Of a stretch of 59,793 nt of DNA, positions 26,926-36,310 are shown in pieces. The position numbers and the translations under genes were made by a program. Numbering within the stretch: the first letter of the stretch is position 1; every line of letters begins with the position of its first letter. A model generated the notes under the pieces. The model saw only the letters and a program-made list of their open reading frames with translations, searched no databases and was not told where the DNA came from. The DNA comes from Planctomycetaceae bacterium (GTDB lineage Bacteria; Planctomycetota; Planctomycetia; Pirellulales; Pirellulaceae): the NCBI GenBank assembly GCA_024225195.1, contig JAAEMV010000199.1, positions 1 to 59,793 on the forward strand. Reading direction: 5' to 3'.

Positions 26926-28220
26926 TAGACCGATTCCAATCCGGCAAGCGTGCCAGTTGATTGACCGAATTGATCAGTTTCCATACCGAACTGTTGCAGC
27001 ATGCTAAGAAACAAATTCGATGCAGGTGGGCGATTGTTTTGATTTTCAAAACTGAGGTGTCGTCCATGTCGAAATCCACCGCCGGCGAGAATCAAGGGAA
27101 GACGTTTGTTGCTGTGAGAGCTCGCATTCCCCATGCCGCTACCGAAAAGAGTGATCGTGTTGTCGAGCAATGTCTTTCCGTTAGGTTCTTCGATAGAGCT
27201 TAATTGGTCGAGGAAGCCTGCAAACTTTTTGACAAGAAAAGATTCAATAATGGAGAGTTCGGCAATATAGCCCGGAACTTTGCCATGATGAGTTAGTTGA
27301 TGGTAACCGCGTGTGACGCCCAGTCCGCCACCATCGCTGCCAATATCCGCAGTACCGAACGTGATGACACGCGTCGAGTCGGTTTGAAGCGCCAATGCGA
27401 TTAGGTCGTAGTAAAGTGGGACGCGTTTTGAGAAATTAAGATTTGCAGCTTCTTTGGGGAGCTGGTAATCGACGGTTGGTTTGGGGTGGTCAATCCAAAG
27501 TCGCGTTTGGTCAAGTTGTTTTTCAACGGAGCGAATCGAAGAAAAATATCGGTCAAGTTTTTCCCGGTCACTTTTTCCGACTTGTTTGGTTAAACGATCT
27601 GCATCTGTTTTTACAAGGTCAAGAATGCTCGACTGGCTGTTTAGTTCACGCTCGGCAGTACGTTTTTTTGCAGGGCTGGATTTTTGAAACAGCAGATCAA
27701 AAATTTGATTCAGATTTGTAATCGCAGGAAGAGCAACGCCAGCGTTAGACCACGACAGCTTGTTGTTTTTTGAAAGCGAGGACGAAAATTGAAGAGATGA
27801 AAAACGAGTTTTAGATTGGGTCATTTCCGCTGCTTTTTGATCAACAGAAATGTTTCGCTCTTTAAAACCCTTGGAGTTTTTTGAAAGTATCCCCGATAGG
27901 TAAGCGTGAATGCCGGCGTGTCCGCCTTGTCCGTTGGTGCCGTGATCTAAGTGCGAGAAGATAGTGAAATCAGGTTTGTGATTTTGAAGTGGTTTCAAAA
28001 GATCTGGTAAATCGTATTGGTCACCCGTTTTCTCAGGAAAAAAAAGTTGTGGAACGAAACCAAAGTTGTTACCAATACAGACCATCCGCTTGGGAACCGA
28101 CAAGTCAACTGATTTCGTGGCATTGGTGGATGCCATGGCGTCGAGATGGGGAAGAAACAGGGCAGACCCACCGAGTCCCTTCAAAAAGTGCCGACGCTCA
28201 AGTTTGTTGCTCATTGCCAT
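26925..28220 (-). CDS. DUF1552 secreted protein
   Basis: A 431-residue protein of the DUF1552 family with a twin-arginine-type signal (ERRHFLKGLGGSALFLP, about 8-24). Family segments include VPKRMVCIGNNFGFVPQLFFP, HLDHGTNGQGGHAGIHAYLSG, RVITFGTADIGSDGG and GSGMGNASSHSNKRLPLILAGGGF. The fold is related to DUF1501/alkaline-phosphatase-like proteins, but no catalytic residues can be assigned with confidence. It is the first gene of a coupled pair with the DUF1592 gene. Tat export of this protein beside a Sec-exported cytochrome parallels the DUF1501/DUF1553 pair at the left edge of the window. Confidence 0.9.
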   Translation of the reverse strand: MAMSNKLERRHFLKGLGGSALFLPHLDAMASTNATKSVDLSVPKRMVCIGNNFGFVPQLFFPEKTGDQYDLPDLLKPLQNHKPDFTIFSHLDHGTNGQGGHAGIHAYLSGILSKNSKGFKERNISVDQKAAEMTQSKTRFSSLQFSSSLSKNNKLSWSNAGVALPAITNLNQIFDLLFQKSSPAKKRTAERELNSQSSILDLVKTDADRLTKQVGKSDREKLDRYFSSIRSVEKQLDQTRLWIDHPKPTVDYQLPKEAANLNFSKRVPLYYDLIALALQTDSTRVITFGTADIGSDGGGLGVTRGYHQLTHHGKVPGYIAELSIIESFLVKKFAGFLDQLSSIEEPNGKTLLDNTITLFGSGMGNASSHSNKRLPLILAGGGFRHGRHLSFENQNNRPPASNLFLSMLQQFGMETDQFGQSTGTLAGLESV

Positions 28221-28382
28221 TGTTAACCAAGAAAGTTTCTATGTTTAGCCCGATCGTCAATCCTAGCACTGTTTCGGTTCAAAATAAAAGATAGATTTGA
28301 TGAACGAGCACTTAAATTAAAATGGGTTGCTGATTTGTAATAAATCGTGACTAACCGTAATAAATTTGGGAGACCTAGTTTT

Positions 28383-29957
28383 ATGCACCGAGTCAACATC
28401 GAACGTATGATCATTTTTAGGTTGAGTCTATTGCTGTTCGGTGTTGCAATTTTCATCGTTGTTCGCCCAACTAAGGCCGCTGCCGAACAACCCAATATTT
28501 TGTTTATCTATACTGATGATCAAAGTCATCGAACCGTGAGTTGTTACGATGAAGCCTATTCGTGGGTGAAGACACCTAACATTGATTCGTTGGCGAAACG
28601 CGGTGCCCGATTCACGCATGCCTATATTGGATCTTGGTGTGCCGCTTCTCGCTTGTCAGTGCTAACGGGTCGTCAACAACATGCGATCGAGTCATTTCGG
28701 GCAACCGGTGAGTACCCTGGAAATGTCTACGATCCTGAACAGTGTCAGTTTTTTCCAAAGCTGCTTCGGCAACGGGGCTATTACACGGCCCAGATAGGCA
28801 AGTGGCACACCGGTGACGATTCGGGGTTTGGTCGCGACTGGGATCATCAAATTGTTTGGAACCGAATTAAGTTCCCCAAGAACTCTCCTAACTATTACGA
28901 CAATCAATTGATTGTGCGTGATGGCGGTGATCCTGTTTTGACAAAAGGTTATTCGACAGACAACTACACGAACTGGGCAATTGATTTTATTAACGGCAAA
29001 ACCCGAGATCCTCAGAAGCCGTGGATGCTATGGCTTTGTTATGGTGCGGTTCATGGCCCGTTCACACCGGCGAATCGACACGAGAACGCCTATCCAGATG
29101 CAAATATTCCAGAGCCTTCGGACATTTATGGCCCCCGACCAGGGAAACCGAAATACGTACGAGATGTTGGTTTTTGGGAGAAAAATGAGGTTGGAATTCC
29201 GGTCGAAAAAAAGGTGCGAGATTTGCCTCCCGTGGCCATGGTCGATATCCCGGGAAAGCCTCTCAAGGATTGGGTGCGGCAATATCAGCAGGGCGTGTTA
29301 GCCATTGATGAGGGAGTAGGACGGCTGATAAAAGTTCTTGAAACAACCGGCCAGTTAGATAATACCGTGATTGTATTTACCTCGGATCAGGGTTTTGCAT
29401 GGGGGCAGCATGGCTTCAAAAACAAGGTGGCTCCCTATGATGCCGCAATTCGCGGGCCACTGATTATTGTTAAACCTGACAGCCAGCCAACGGTGATTCG
29501 AACGCCGGTGACGGCTGTGGATTTAACCGCAACCATCATGGCTCAAGCCGAAACAAATCCACAGTGGAAATTGCACGGTCGTGATCTAACTCCACTGATC
29601 AAGGGTGTCAAAAACTTTACGGGTGATCAAGCAAGAATGCTACTGACTCACACTGCTCGCAGTTACGGCAAAAGTACAACGGTTATTCCAAAGCCGGGGG
29701 ACAAAGCGTTAACGCATGGGCCGGGCGTGCCGTGGTACGCAATTCTCTGTGAAGGAAAATTTAAGTACGTTCGAACTCTGATCGAAGGTGAGGTCGAAGA
29801 GTTGTACGACGTTAATAATGATCCAGAAGAGTTGGATAATTTAGCGTTAAAGCCAGCTTTTCAAGAAATTCTCGCATCTTATCGAGCCAATGCAAAAGCT
29901 GAATTGCAACGAACGGAAGCGCCGTTCGTTGGTAATTTGCCGGCGGTAAAAAAGTAA
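28383..29957 (+). CDS. Secreted sulfatase with CAASR active-site motif
   Basis: A 524-residue type I sulfatase; the ATG ten bases after GGGAG was chosen, although a GTG at 28347 is also in frame. A signal peptide is followed by the metal-binding strand PNILFIYTDDQSHR. The formylglycine site is Cys86 in GSWCAASRLSVLTGR. This reads C-x-A-x-R rather than C-x-P-x-R, a tolerated but less common form. Other features are the GKWHTGDD segment with active-site Lys/His, and VFTSDQGFAWGQHGFKNK with further metal and sulfate ligands. The enzyme should remove sulfate from a polysaccharide or its oligomers, probably in the periplasm or on the cell surface. The specific subfamily cannot be read by eye. Confidence 0.9.
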   Translation: MHRVNIERMIIFRLSLLLFGVAIFIVVRPTKAAAEQPNILFIYTDDQSHRTVSCYDEAYSWVKTPNIDSLAKRGARFTHAYIGSWCAASRLSVLTGRQQHAIESFRATGEYPGNVYDPEQCQFFPKLLRQRGYYTAQIGKWHTGDDSGFGRDWDHQIVWNRIKFPKNSPNYYDNQLIVRDGGDPVLTKGYSTDNYTNWAIDFINGKTRDPQKPWMLWLCYGAVHGPFTPANRHENAYPDANIPEPSDIYGPRPGKPKYVRDVGFWEKNEVGIPVEKKVRDLPPVAMVDIPGKPLKDWVRQYQQGVLAIDEGVGRLIKVLETTGQLDNTVIVFTSDQGFAWGQHGFKNKVAPYDAAIRGPLIIVKPDSQPTVIRTPVTAVDLTATIMAQAETNPQWKLHGRDLTPLIKGVKNFTGDQARMLLTHTARSYGKSTTVIPKPGDKALTHGPGVPWYAILCEGKFKYVRTLIEGEVEELYDVNNDPEELDNLALKPAFQEILASYRANAKAELQRTEAPFVGNLPAVKK

Positions 29958-30009
29958 CCAAATCAGATGATTAAATTGGCTGATTAGCCGTTCATTGGTT
30001 CTTAAGATT

Positions 30010-31524
30010 CTAATCTTCGAGAGCGACTTTTGATTCGGGGATATAATTTAATGTGTAATAACCAACGGGGTGCCAAAGTGGATTTCCCTCAGCGGATCGC
30101 ACGCCGTCAAGGTGAAGTTCGTGGACATGTCCTTCGTGAAGTTGGTCAACAGTAAGGCGAACCGTCAATCCATCCTCAGAAACAGACGCGGACGTGATGT
30201 TGCACTCGACATGGTCAACTTCCGGGCTGCCGTAGCTTTCCTGATAGATATAGGTGTAGGTTGGCATTGAGTAAGATTCAATTTTATTCGCCGTCTCTCG
30301 ATCGACAGGTTTTGTGAATTGAAGCTCAAATCCGTCTGGTTTGGCATTCATGCTGAGAACTTCAAAGGGTGTTTTTCCGGTCCATTCCAATCGTTCCAGA
30401 GCAAACGGGGATTTACCACGAGAACCCCAGCCTCGGTTGGTTCCACCAACAAACATCATCCCGTTAGATGCCTGTTCAATTGCCAAATTTCCAGAACCGA
30501 ATCCTTCGGTGAACGGGAAGCACGCACCTTGGTAATGTCCGTTTACTTTTTCAAGGTCGACCCGCATCACCCAGCTGAAGGTTTGGTCGCAAACAAATAG
30601 TTGTTCTTTAAACGGTCCAAATTTTCCATTTGATTGATCGCAGACGATTCCGGCGGCTGACTGGCCCATTTTTTTATAGGGAAATAAAATGGCGGTTGGT
30701 TCAAGCTCGGGTAGCTTTTTAGCTTCCGCCATAATCCTGGAACCGCTTTGTGGATCTTGAGGTCGGACTCCGATTGCGTCGGTTTCTTTGTACCAGGAGT
30801 TTCCTTGTGGGTTTCCCTGAAACGAACCGGGGCGAAGCCATTTTAAGCCGCAAGTACCGTTCCAAGGACCTTGGTTGTCAGTATAAAAAACATCGCCAGC
30901 GGCGTTAAATCCAATGCCACCCGGTGATCGGACGCCACTGCATGTGGGTGTCACTGTTCCATCGGGGGAAACACGTAAGCACCAACCTCGGTACTTATTT
31001 TGACTGGTAAAGGAACCGGTCAGGCAGAGCGTAACCCAGATGTCACCATTGGAATCGAATTCCGAACCAAAAGCATACTCATGATAATCACCATTAATTC
31101 CCCATCCATCTGAAATGGTTTCACAGACGTCAGCTAAGCCGTCTCCCGTCTGATCTTGTAGTCGTGTAATTTCTCCCCGCTGGGTTGCGTATAGAGAGCC
31201 ATCACGCTCGGCGAGGCCCAGTACTTCGTGAAGCCCGTCCATAAACAAGGACGAGGTTATTTTCGAAGCATCTGGTTGGAGTGGTTTGTGGAACATAAAG
31301 ATATCGCCACGCCGGGAGGAAACAGCAAGTCTACCGTCGGCCATGAACTCAAAATCGCCCACTTCTAGAACCACCCCTTCCGGAGTTGGAACTTTGCTAA
31401 TCTTGTAATATTCGGACTGATTAATTTGTCCAAATGAAACGGTTGGAAACAAAACGATTGGGAAAGCGAGTGCGAGGATGAATGCAGTCGAAGTAAAGCA
31501 AGATGAAATAAATCGATGGTTCAT
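30010..31524 (-). CDS. Secreted beta-propeller protein of sugar-dehydrogenase type
   Basis: A 504-residue protein. The start was moved to the ATG giving [10 protein letters not shown] followed by a good signal peptide (cleavage near VSFGQ); 25 residues upstream in frame look non-coding. The body is a six-bladed NHL/PQQ-glucose-sorbosone-dehydrogenase-like propeller: [42 protein letters not shown] and [17 protein letters not shown] are typical blades. A C-terminal beta domain with a FN3- or big-like look (about 400-500) follows. Proteins like this often sit beside cytochrome c proteins in planctomycetes, as here: a penta-heme protein is encoded 102 bases upstream on the same strand. The pair could oxidise a sugar and pass electrons on, but that is inference. 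Confidence 0.82.
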   Translation of the reverse strand: MNHRFISSCFTSTAFILALAFPIVLFPTVSFGQINQSEYYKISKVPTPEGVVLEVGDFEFMADGRLAVSSRRGDIFMFHKPLQPDASKITSSLFMDGLHEVLGLAERDGSLYATQRGEITRLQDQTGDGLADVCETISDGWGINGDYHEYAFGSEFDSNGDIWVTLCLTGSFTSQNKYRGWCLRVSPDGTVTPTCSGVRSPGGIGFNAAGDVFYTDNQGPWNGTCGLKWLRPGSFQGNPQGNSWYKETDAIGVRPQDPQSGSRIMAEAKKLPELEPTAILFPYKKMGQSAAGIVCDQSNGKFGPFKEQLFVCDQTFSWVMRVDLEKVNGHYQGACFPFTEGFGSGNLAIEQASNGMMFVGGTNRGWGSRGKSPFALERLEWTGKTPFEVLSMNAKPDGFELQFTKPVDRETANKIESYSMPTYTYIYQESYGSPEVDHVECNITSASVSEDGLTVRLTVDQLHEGHVHELHLDGVRSAEGNPLWHPVGYYTLNYIPESKVALED

Positions 31525-31626
31525 TGGTCTGGGATCCGGTGAGTGATTGTGAGTTCCGCAGGAATTCGTTGATTCAAAATAAATTGATGAATAGCCCATT
31601 TGTTGGCGATGGTTACGAAGGGAAAT

Positions 31627-34407
31627 TTACCAATCGTATTTTTGCTGGAAGACAGTCTGGCCTTTTGGCAAATCTATTTCCGCGACAACACTGCCATTTT
31701 TGTCTTTCGATAATTGGAGCTTCACCGCCCCTGAAAACTGAGTAGTCCAGCGATCGCCGAAGACAATTGAATTACCCTCAATCTTTGCCTGCTCAGATTG
31801 CCCGACTAGGTAGTAAAGCTTGCAGGGTTGGTCAGCCACGATGGTAAATTTCCGAGTAATTAGTGCACGGTCATCCTCAACGGTCGGAACGGGCTGGTCT
31901 TTAATGACAATTCCATCCAATTGATAGTCGAAGACTGGGCGACGATTCTCATCGAAATGATACCCTTTAAAATGTGGCGAATCGGGCCCTTTGGTTTTGG
32001 TCCATTGGTCGGGTTGAGAATTTTTAGCAAACACAATCGCATCGGGTAGTTCAAGAAGATTCTCTCCTAGCGGCGGTTCAAATCCCTGTCCGCGACCCGA
32101 CCAGTGTCGCGACGCATCGATAAAATTTTCCTGCCAGAGAAGTGCCAGCCGGCACAGTTCCGCATCAAAGGCGAGGTTGACTTCTTCGGGGTAGCCGACG
32201 CCGACCGCGCGGGCACCTGCCCCTTGAATAAAGTTGCGATACATTTTGGGTGTATCACCCGGTTTCAATTCCATCTTCGAACGAACTAACCCTTTTGGCT
32301 TGGCGGCTCTTTCACCATCCTCAAGGAATTTCCAAATCGAATCGATTTGCTGACTCGTATCGCCGTTGAGAATATCGGGATAGTAAGATTTTCCCCCGGG
32401 CCAGGACTCTGGCATTCTCGTTCCACGACGAAAATTGGATGGTTTCAACATATACATTTGAAACCAGTCGCGATTCAATCGTTTGGTCATCGTCGTTAAA
32501 TCAATCGCCTGAACCCCGGTCGCGGGGTACTTTCCAAAAGTATGACACTTGATACAGGACAAGGCTTGGTCGCCCGCCAAGAACCGGCCGTGAGACTTAA
32601 TTTTTCGTTCGGTTTCGGATTCCGTTACGACTGGCACATTGGTGAGTTTATCGAAAGCCACTAACTCGTCTGCAAGAGTTCCGAGGTTGTCGGCGCCAAA
32701 TTTTGGCATGCGGGTCAACATATAGGGTCGATCTTTTGCGCTCTCCAGAAGAACCTTGTCGAGCCATTTGCGATTAAGTTTTGCACCAATGGATTTCAAG
32801 GCGGGCGGATGTTGTCCCTCGTCCCCCATTTCGACCTGAGTTCCAGTGAACCATTTCTTTCTGTCGTAGATTTCCAGAGAATCTCCCCGCATGTCTACGA
32901 CACCACCGCGAATCGACCGGTCGCTCATTTGGCGGTTATGACATGCATAGCAGTTTAGAGTAACCAGTTTTTCATGGATAAGCTGTTCTGGATTGTTGTT
33001 TTGCGTCTCTGAGTTTTGCTCAGCACTAATTGCCTCGGCGATACACATGCGCTGGAATGAGTTGAGCCTGAAATCGACGGCTGGTTGAGTGTCGGAGAGG
33101 CAGCCAGCGAGTGGGTTCATTTTGGAAAACGGCACGGGAGTTGGAAGATTCAAAACTTCGATCTCCGCTTCGCCAAGATCATTTTTAGGCAGTTTCATTT
33201 CGTGACAGGACGCACAGCCAACCGACTGAAAGTGAGCTTTTCCTAACGCAGCTTTTTTTAAATCCAGAACAAACGGTTGGTTGTCAGGGTCAATTACAAC
33301 TTCCCGAGTTGGGCGTAAAAGAGACTCAAAACTAATTTCTTTTAAGCCATTTCCATTAACAACAACGCGAAGATCTTCGCCGCCCTGATACTCAAAAAAC
33401 TCGACGCGAACTTGATGGATGCCCGCTGTCATTGAGGCTGCTTTTTCGACTGAATTCATTCCATGGATTCCATCATTATCAACGATGGTGTTCCCGTCGA
33501 TAATTAATCGAGAACCATCATCCGACGTTAATTTAAATCGGTACTCGCCGTCGGTTGGAACATCCCAAAACCCTGTAAACACGATTCCAAAATGATCCTT
33601 CGCTTTTCCAAGTTGGACATCAAAACCGCTGGTAGTGCCTTTGGAAACAGGTTTGAGTTGATCGAAATCCGGCAGGTTTTCCCATTTCCCCTCGTAGTAG
33701 GCGAAGTTGATTTTTGATTCGACGACCGCATCGCGAATTAGATAGGCTGCGATGTTCTGAGCTTCAGAATTGCTGAGATTGAATTGAGGCATGCGACCAG
33801 ATGGGCGTGCGTGCATCGGATTCTTGATGAATTCAGTCAGGCTCGAAAGTGAATATTTGTCTTCGAGCGAACCGAGTGGAACCGAAGTGGCAATCTTTAC
33901 ATCTTCATTTTGTGGGTTGTGGCATGCGACACATCCCACGGAGTGGAATAGTTGCTCGCCCTGACTAACAGATTTTGAGTTGGAATTTTGTTTGGTGACT
34001 GTTCCAGTTGAAGCCAGAAAGTGTGCTAAAGATTCGGCAATGAGCTGTTGTTCGGATTCACTTTTTCCTGCCAACACATTGGGCATAGTCGTGCCGGGTT
34101 TTACATGTTGGGGGTTGAGTAGATACGATTGAAAGTATTCCGGAAGTATTCGCTCGCCAACTTTCGATAGGACCGGAGCCTGTTTGGGCTGTACGGACCA
34201 GTTTGATTTTGCTTCATGGCAAGAGGCACAATTAAGCTCGTTAATAAGTAGATTTCCACGTTCCACGTTGGTAATGGTCTCCACGTCTATAAATCTTTCC
34301 AACCCGGGAACGAGTGGATGTTTCTCATTGTCTTCGGCGAGCGCTGGAAGTGTCAGAAGGCTGATCGCGAAGAAAATGGATAGAAAGAATGTTGTTTTGA
34401 CTGTCAT
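31627..34407 (-). CDS. Penta-heme cytochrome c protein with PA14 domain
   Basis: A 926-residue secreted protein with five CxxCH heme-attachment motifs: NCASCHEAK (Cys60), GCVACHNPQ, GCASCHEMK, NCYACHNRQ and SCIKCHTFG. Between the second and third lies a PA14-like carbohydrate-binding domain (about 245-360; DGEYRFKLTSDDGSRLIIDG and GIHQVRVEFFEYQGGEDL). The C-terminal 200 residues form a beta-rich domain without motifs I know. The layout suggests an electron carrier attached to a sugar-binding module at the cell surface. The propeller protein gene follows 102 bases downstream and is probably co-transcribed. Heme attachment would need a cytochrome c maturation system, which is not in this window. 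Confidence 0.9.
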   Translation of the reverse strand: MTVKTTFFLSIFFAISLLTLPALAEDNEKHPLVPGLERFIDVETITNVERGNLLINELNCASCHEAKSNWSVQPKQAPVLSKVGERILPEYFQSYLLNPQHVKPGTTMPNVLAGKSESEQQLIAESLAHFLASTGTVTKQNSNSKSVSQGEQLFHSVGCVACHNPQNEDVKIATSVPLGSLEDKYSLSSLTEFIKNPMHARPSGRMPQFNLSNSEAQNIAAYLIRDAVVESKINFAYYEGKWENLPDFDQLKPVSKGTTSGFDVQLGKAKDHFGIVFTGFWDVPTDGEYRFKLTSDDGSRLIIDGNTIVDNDGIHGMNSVEKAASMTAGIHQVRVEFFEYQGGEDLRVVVNGNGLKEISFESLLRPTREVVIDPDNQPFVLDLKKAALGKAHFQSVGCASCHEMKLPKNDLGEAEIEVLNLPTPVPFSKMNPLAGCLSDTQPAVDFRLNSFQRMCIAEAISAEQNSETQNNNPEQLIHEKLVTLNCYACHNRQMSDRSIRGGVVDMRGDSLEIYDRKKWFTGTQVEMGDEGQHPPALKSIGAKLNRKWLDKVLLESAKDRPYMLTRMPKFGADNLGTLADELVAFDKLTNVPVVTESETERKIKSHGRFLAGDQALSCIKCHTFGKYPATGVQAIDLTTMTKRLNRDWFQMYMLKPSNFRRGTRMPESWPGGKSYYPDILNGDTSQQIDSIWKFLEDGERAAKPKGLVRSKMELKPGDTPKMYRNFIQGAGARAVGVGYPEEVNLAFDAELCRLALLWQENFIDASRHWSGRGQGFEPPLGENLLELPDAIVFAKNSQPDQWTKTKGPDSPHFKGYHFDENRRPVFDYQLDGIVIKDQPVPTVEDDRALITRKFTIVADQPCKLYYLVGQSEQAKIEGNSIVFGDRWTTQFSGAVKLQLSKDKNGSVVAEIDLPKGQTVFQQKYDW

Positions 34408-34505
34408 AGCAATTGGTGGCTAGGTGCGAATAAAGTTAAACGTTCGACGCGGTAAACGATGAATCGTTTTTGAGGAAGGAAAAAGGCTTAAACCTTGCGG
34501 TATGA

Positions 34506-36005
34506 TTAGCGAGTTGTTTTTTTCTTGTTACTGAACGACGGGTGGCGAGGGCCACTCCCAAAGTATTTGGATTGATCAAAAATCTGCTCGGCGTTTTGAT
34601 CAGTTTCTCGCGGATCGTTGGTTAGTATCAATTCAGCTTTCAAAGACTCAATCAATTTGGATTTTATATCACGGTACTTCTCCTCGCCAGCAACGTTGAC
34701 CAATTGAGCAGGATCCTGATTTAAATCATAGAGTTCCCATTCGGGGCGTTTGGCGAATGCGAGTTTGTATTTCAGCTGATGCTCTGCATCTTTATTTTGG
34801 TTTTCAACCATATAGGTTTTCGTTGGTCCATTGTCACAATCGCCAAGCCAACAGCCCGGTAGGTTTGCCAATTGATAGTTGGGGGTTCCCGATGGCCAGC
34901 GATCTGGTCGATAGTTGTGGATTAAAAGAAATTGGTCGGTGCGGATTGCTCGCATGGGTGTACCTCCAGAATCGTCCCCTTCTTGGCAAGGAACGTGTCT
35001 TTCTTTTCCAGTAAAAACACGATTCCTTGAAGCTTCTACTCGTCCTGATTTTTTGGACATTAGAATGTTGAGCCAGCTTTTTCCCGTCATGCTACTTGGG
35101 ATAGGAACTCCGGCGGCAGCGAGAAACGTGGGCGCTAAATCGGTGGTGCTAACGAAATCAGTAACCTGACGACCTGGAGGAATCTTGCCGGGCCAGCGAA
35201 CTGCCATGGGTACTCTTGCACCGCTGTCGTAAAGATTACTTTTACATCGCGGGAACGGCATTCCGTGATCACCGGTAATGACGACCAGAGTAGAATCCAG
35301 CAAATCGAGAGATTCGAGTTTAGTTAAGGCTCGATTTACATCGCTATCAAAGCGTTGCACTTCAAAATAGTAGTCTGCTACATCGGAGCGAATGGTCTCG
35401 CTTTCTGGGTAATGTTCAAACAATTCAATCTTACTCAAATCCATGCCACTTTCCCGACCGGAGTTGAGTTTGTAACCTCGGTGAGGGTCGGAAGCGCCCA
35501 GCCAAAAACAAAACGGTTGGTCTCGCGGCCAGGCATCGAGAAATTTATCGAAATTTGGATACCGCTTGCCAGCTGGATGCCCGCCGGAAGTCTGAAGCCA
35601 ATTGTCAACTTTGCCTGGTCCCCAGCTCTTTCGCCAATGTCCGGTGAAGTAACCCGATTCAGCAAGAAGGTGTGGATAAGTTTGGTGTTGAGTATCCAGA
35701 ATGCTGTGCAAGTTTCCACCGTGCCCGAGCCGCCAATGATATTGCCCGGTAAGAATGGCATTGCGAGATGGCGTGCAGGAGGGGGAAGAGATATAAGCGT
35801 TTTCAAACAGAACGCCTTCTTTTGCGATGCGATCGAATGCAGGTGTCTTCACCACGGGATCACCATAGGCTCCAGCATGAGGCCAACCCCAGTCATCGGC
35901 GATGCAGAATAGAATATTGGGTCGATCGTCAGCGAGAGTGAAATTCGCAGGGGAAGCTGTGGCCAAGCCAAGTAAAAACCAAATCAAAACCGCCTTGTTA
36001 TTCAT
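34506..36005 (-). CDS. Secreted sulfatase (CTPSR), sulfamidase-like
   Basis: A 499-residue type I sulfatase. The ATG giving MNNKAVLIWFLLGLATASPA was chosen, because AAGGAA lies upstream at normal spacing and a proper signal peptide follows. An in-frame start 11 codons earlier is less likely. Features are PNILFCIADDWGW (metal), Cys77 in SPSCTPSRNAILTGQYHWRLGHGGN, which resembles heparan N-sulfatase/sulfamidase-type enzymes, and VVITGDHGMPFPRCK (metal and sulfate ligands). It is divergent from another sulfatase gene, with 305 bases between start codons. The exact substrate linkage (N- or O-sulfate) cannot be decided by eye. Confidence 0.9.
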   Translation of the reverse strand: MNNKAVLIWFLLGLATASPANFTLADDRPNILFCIADDWGWPHAGAYGDPVVKTPAFDRIAKEGVLFENAYISSPSCTPSRNAILTGQYHWRLGHGGNLHSILDTQHQTYPHLLAESGYFTGHWRKSWGPGKVDNWLQTSGGHPAGKRYPNFDKFLDAWPRDQPFCFWLGASDPHRGYKLNSGRESGMDLSKIELFEHYPESETIRSDVADYYFEVQRFDSDVNRALTKLESLDLLDSTLVVITGDHGMPFPRCKSNLYDSGARVPMAVRWPGKIPPGRQVTDFVSTTDLAPTFLAAAGVPIPSSMTGKSWLNILMSKKSGRVEASRNRVFTGKERHVPCQEGDDSGGTPMRAIRTDQFLLIHNYRPDRWPSGTPNYQLANLPGCWLGDCDNGPTKTYMVENQNKDAEHQLKYKLAFAKRPEWELYDLNQDPAQLVNVAGEEKYRDIKSKLIESLKAELILTNDPRETDQNAEQIFDQSKYFGSGPRHPSFSNKKKTTR

Positions 36006-36310
36006 CCCGTAAATTCCTTTTTGAGCCATTCTGGGCAATTCGATCTGCCACTTCGAAAATTCATTATGACAAGCGATCTAGTTCCGATCATCCAAATTTT
36101 ACAATTAAAATTTGTTTTTATCGGTAAATCAAGATAGTTCGCTATTTGCAACCGTTGCTTTTTTCGCGAGGGAGGAACAGCGTGCCTCAACTAGTTTTAA
36201 TAGCGATGCTTTGGCGAACATCAATTCAGGATTTACTTGAAGAGGGTGTCACATCGTGTAAACTCTGAGTGAAGTAAATGACCTCATGCCCTTAGTTTTG
36301 CAGATATCAA
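36006..36310. other. 305-base divergent region between two sulfatase genes
   Basis: Promoters for both sulfatases should lie here. The sequence is AT-rich on the left half (AATT/TTTT tracts near 36100-36125), but I see no clear promoter boxes, operator palindrome or small gene. Confidence 0.4.

Noticed and set aside
35355-35912. 185-codon open frame on the plus strand
   Set aside because: Antisense to the sulfatase gene at 34506-36005 and without any recognisable feature.
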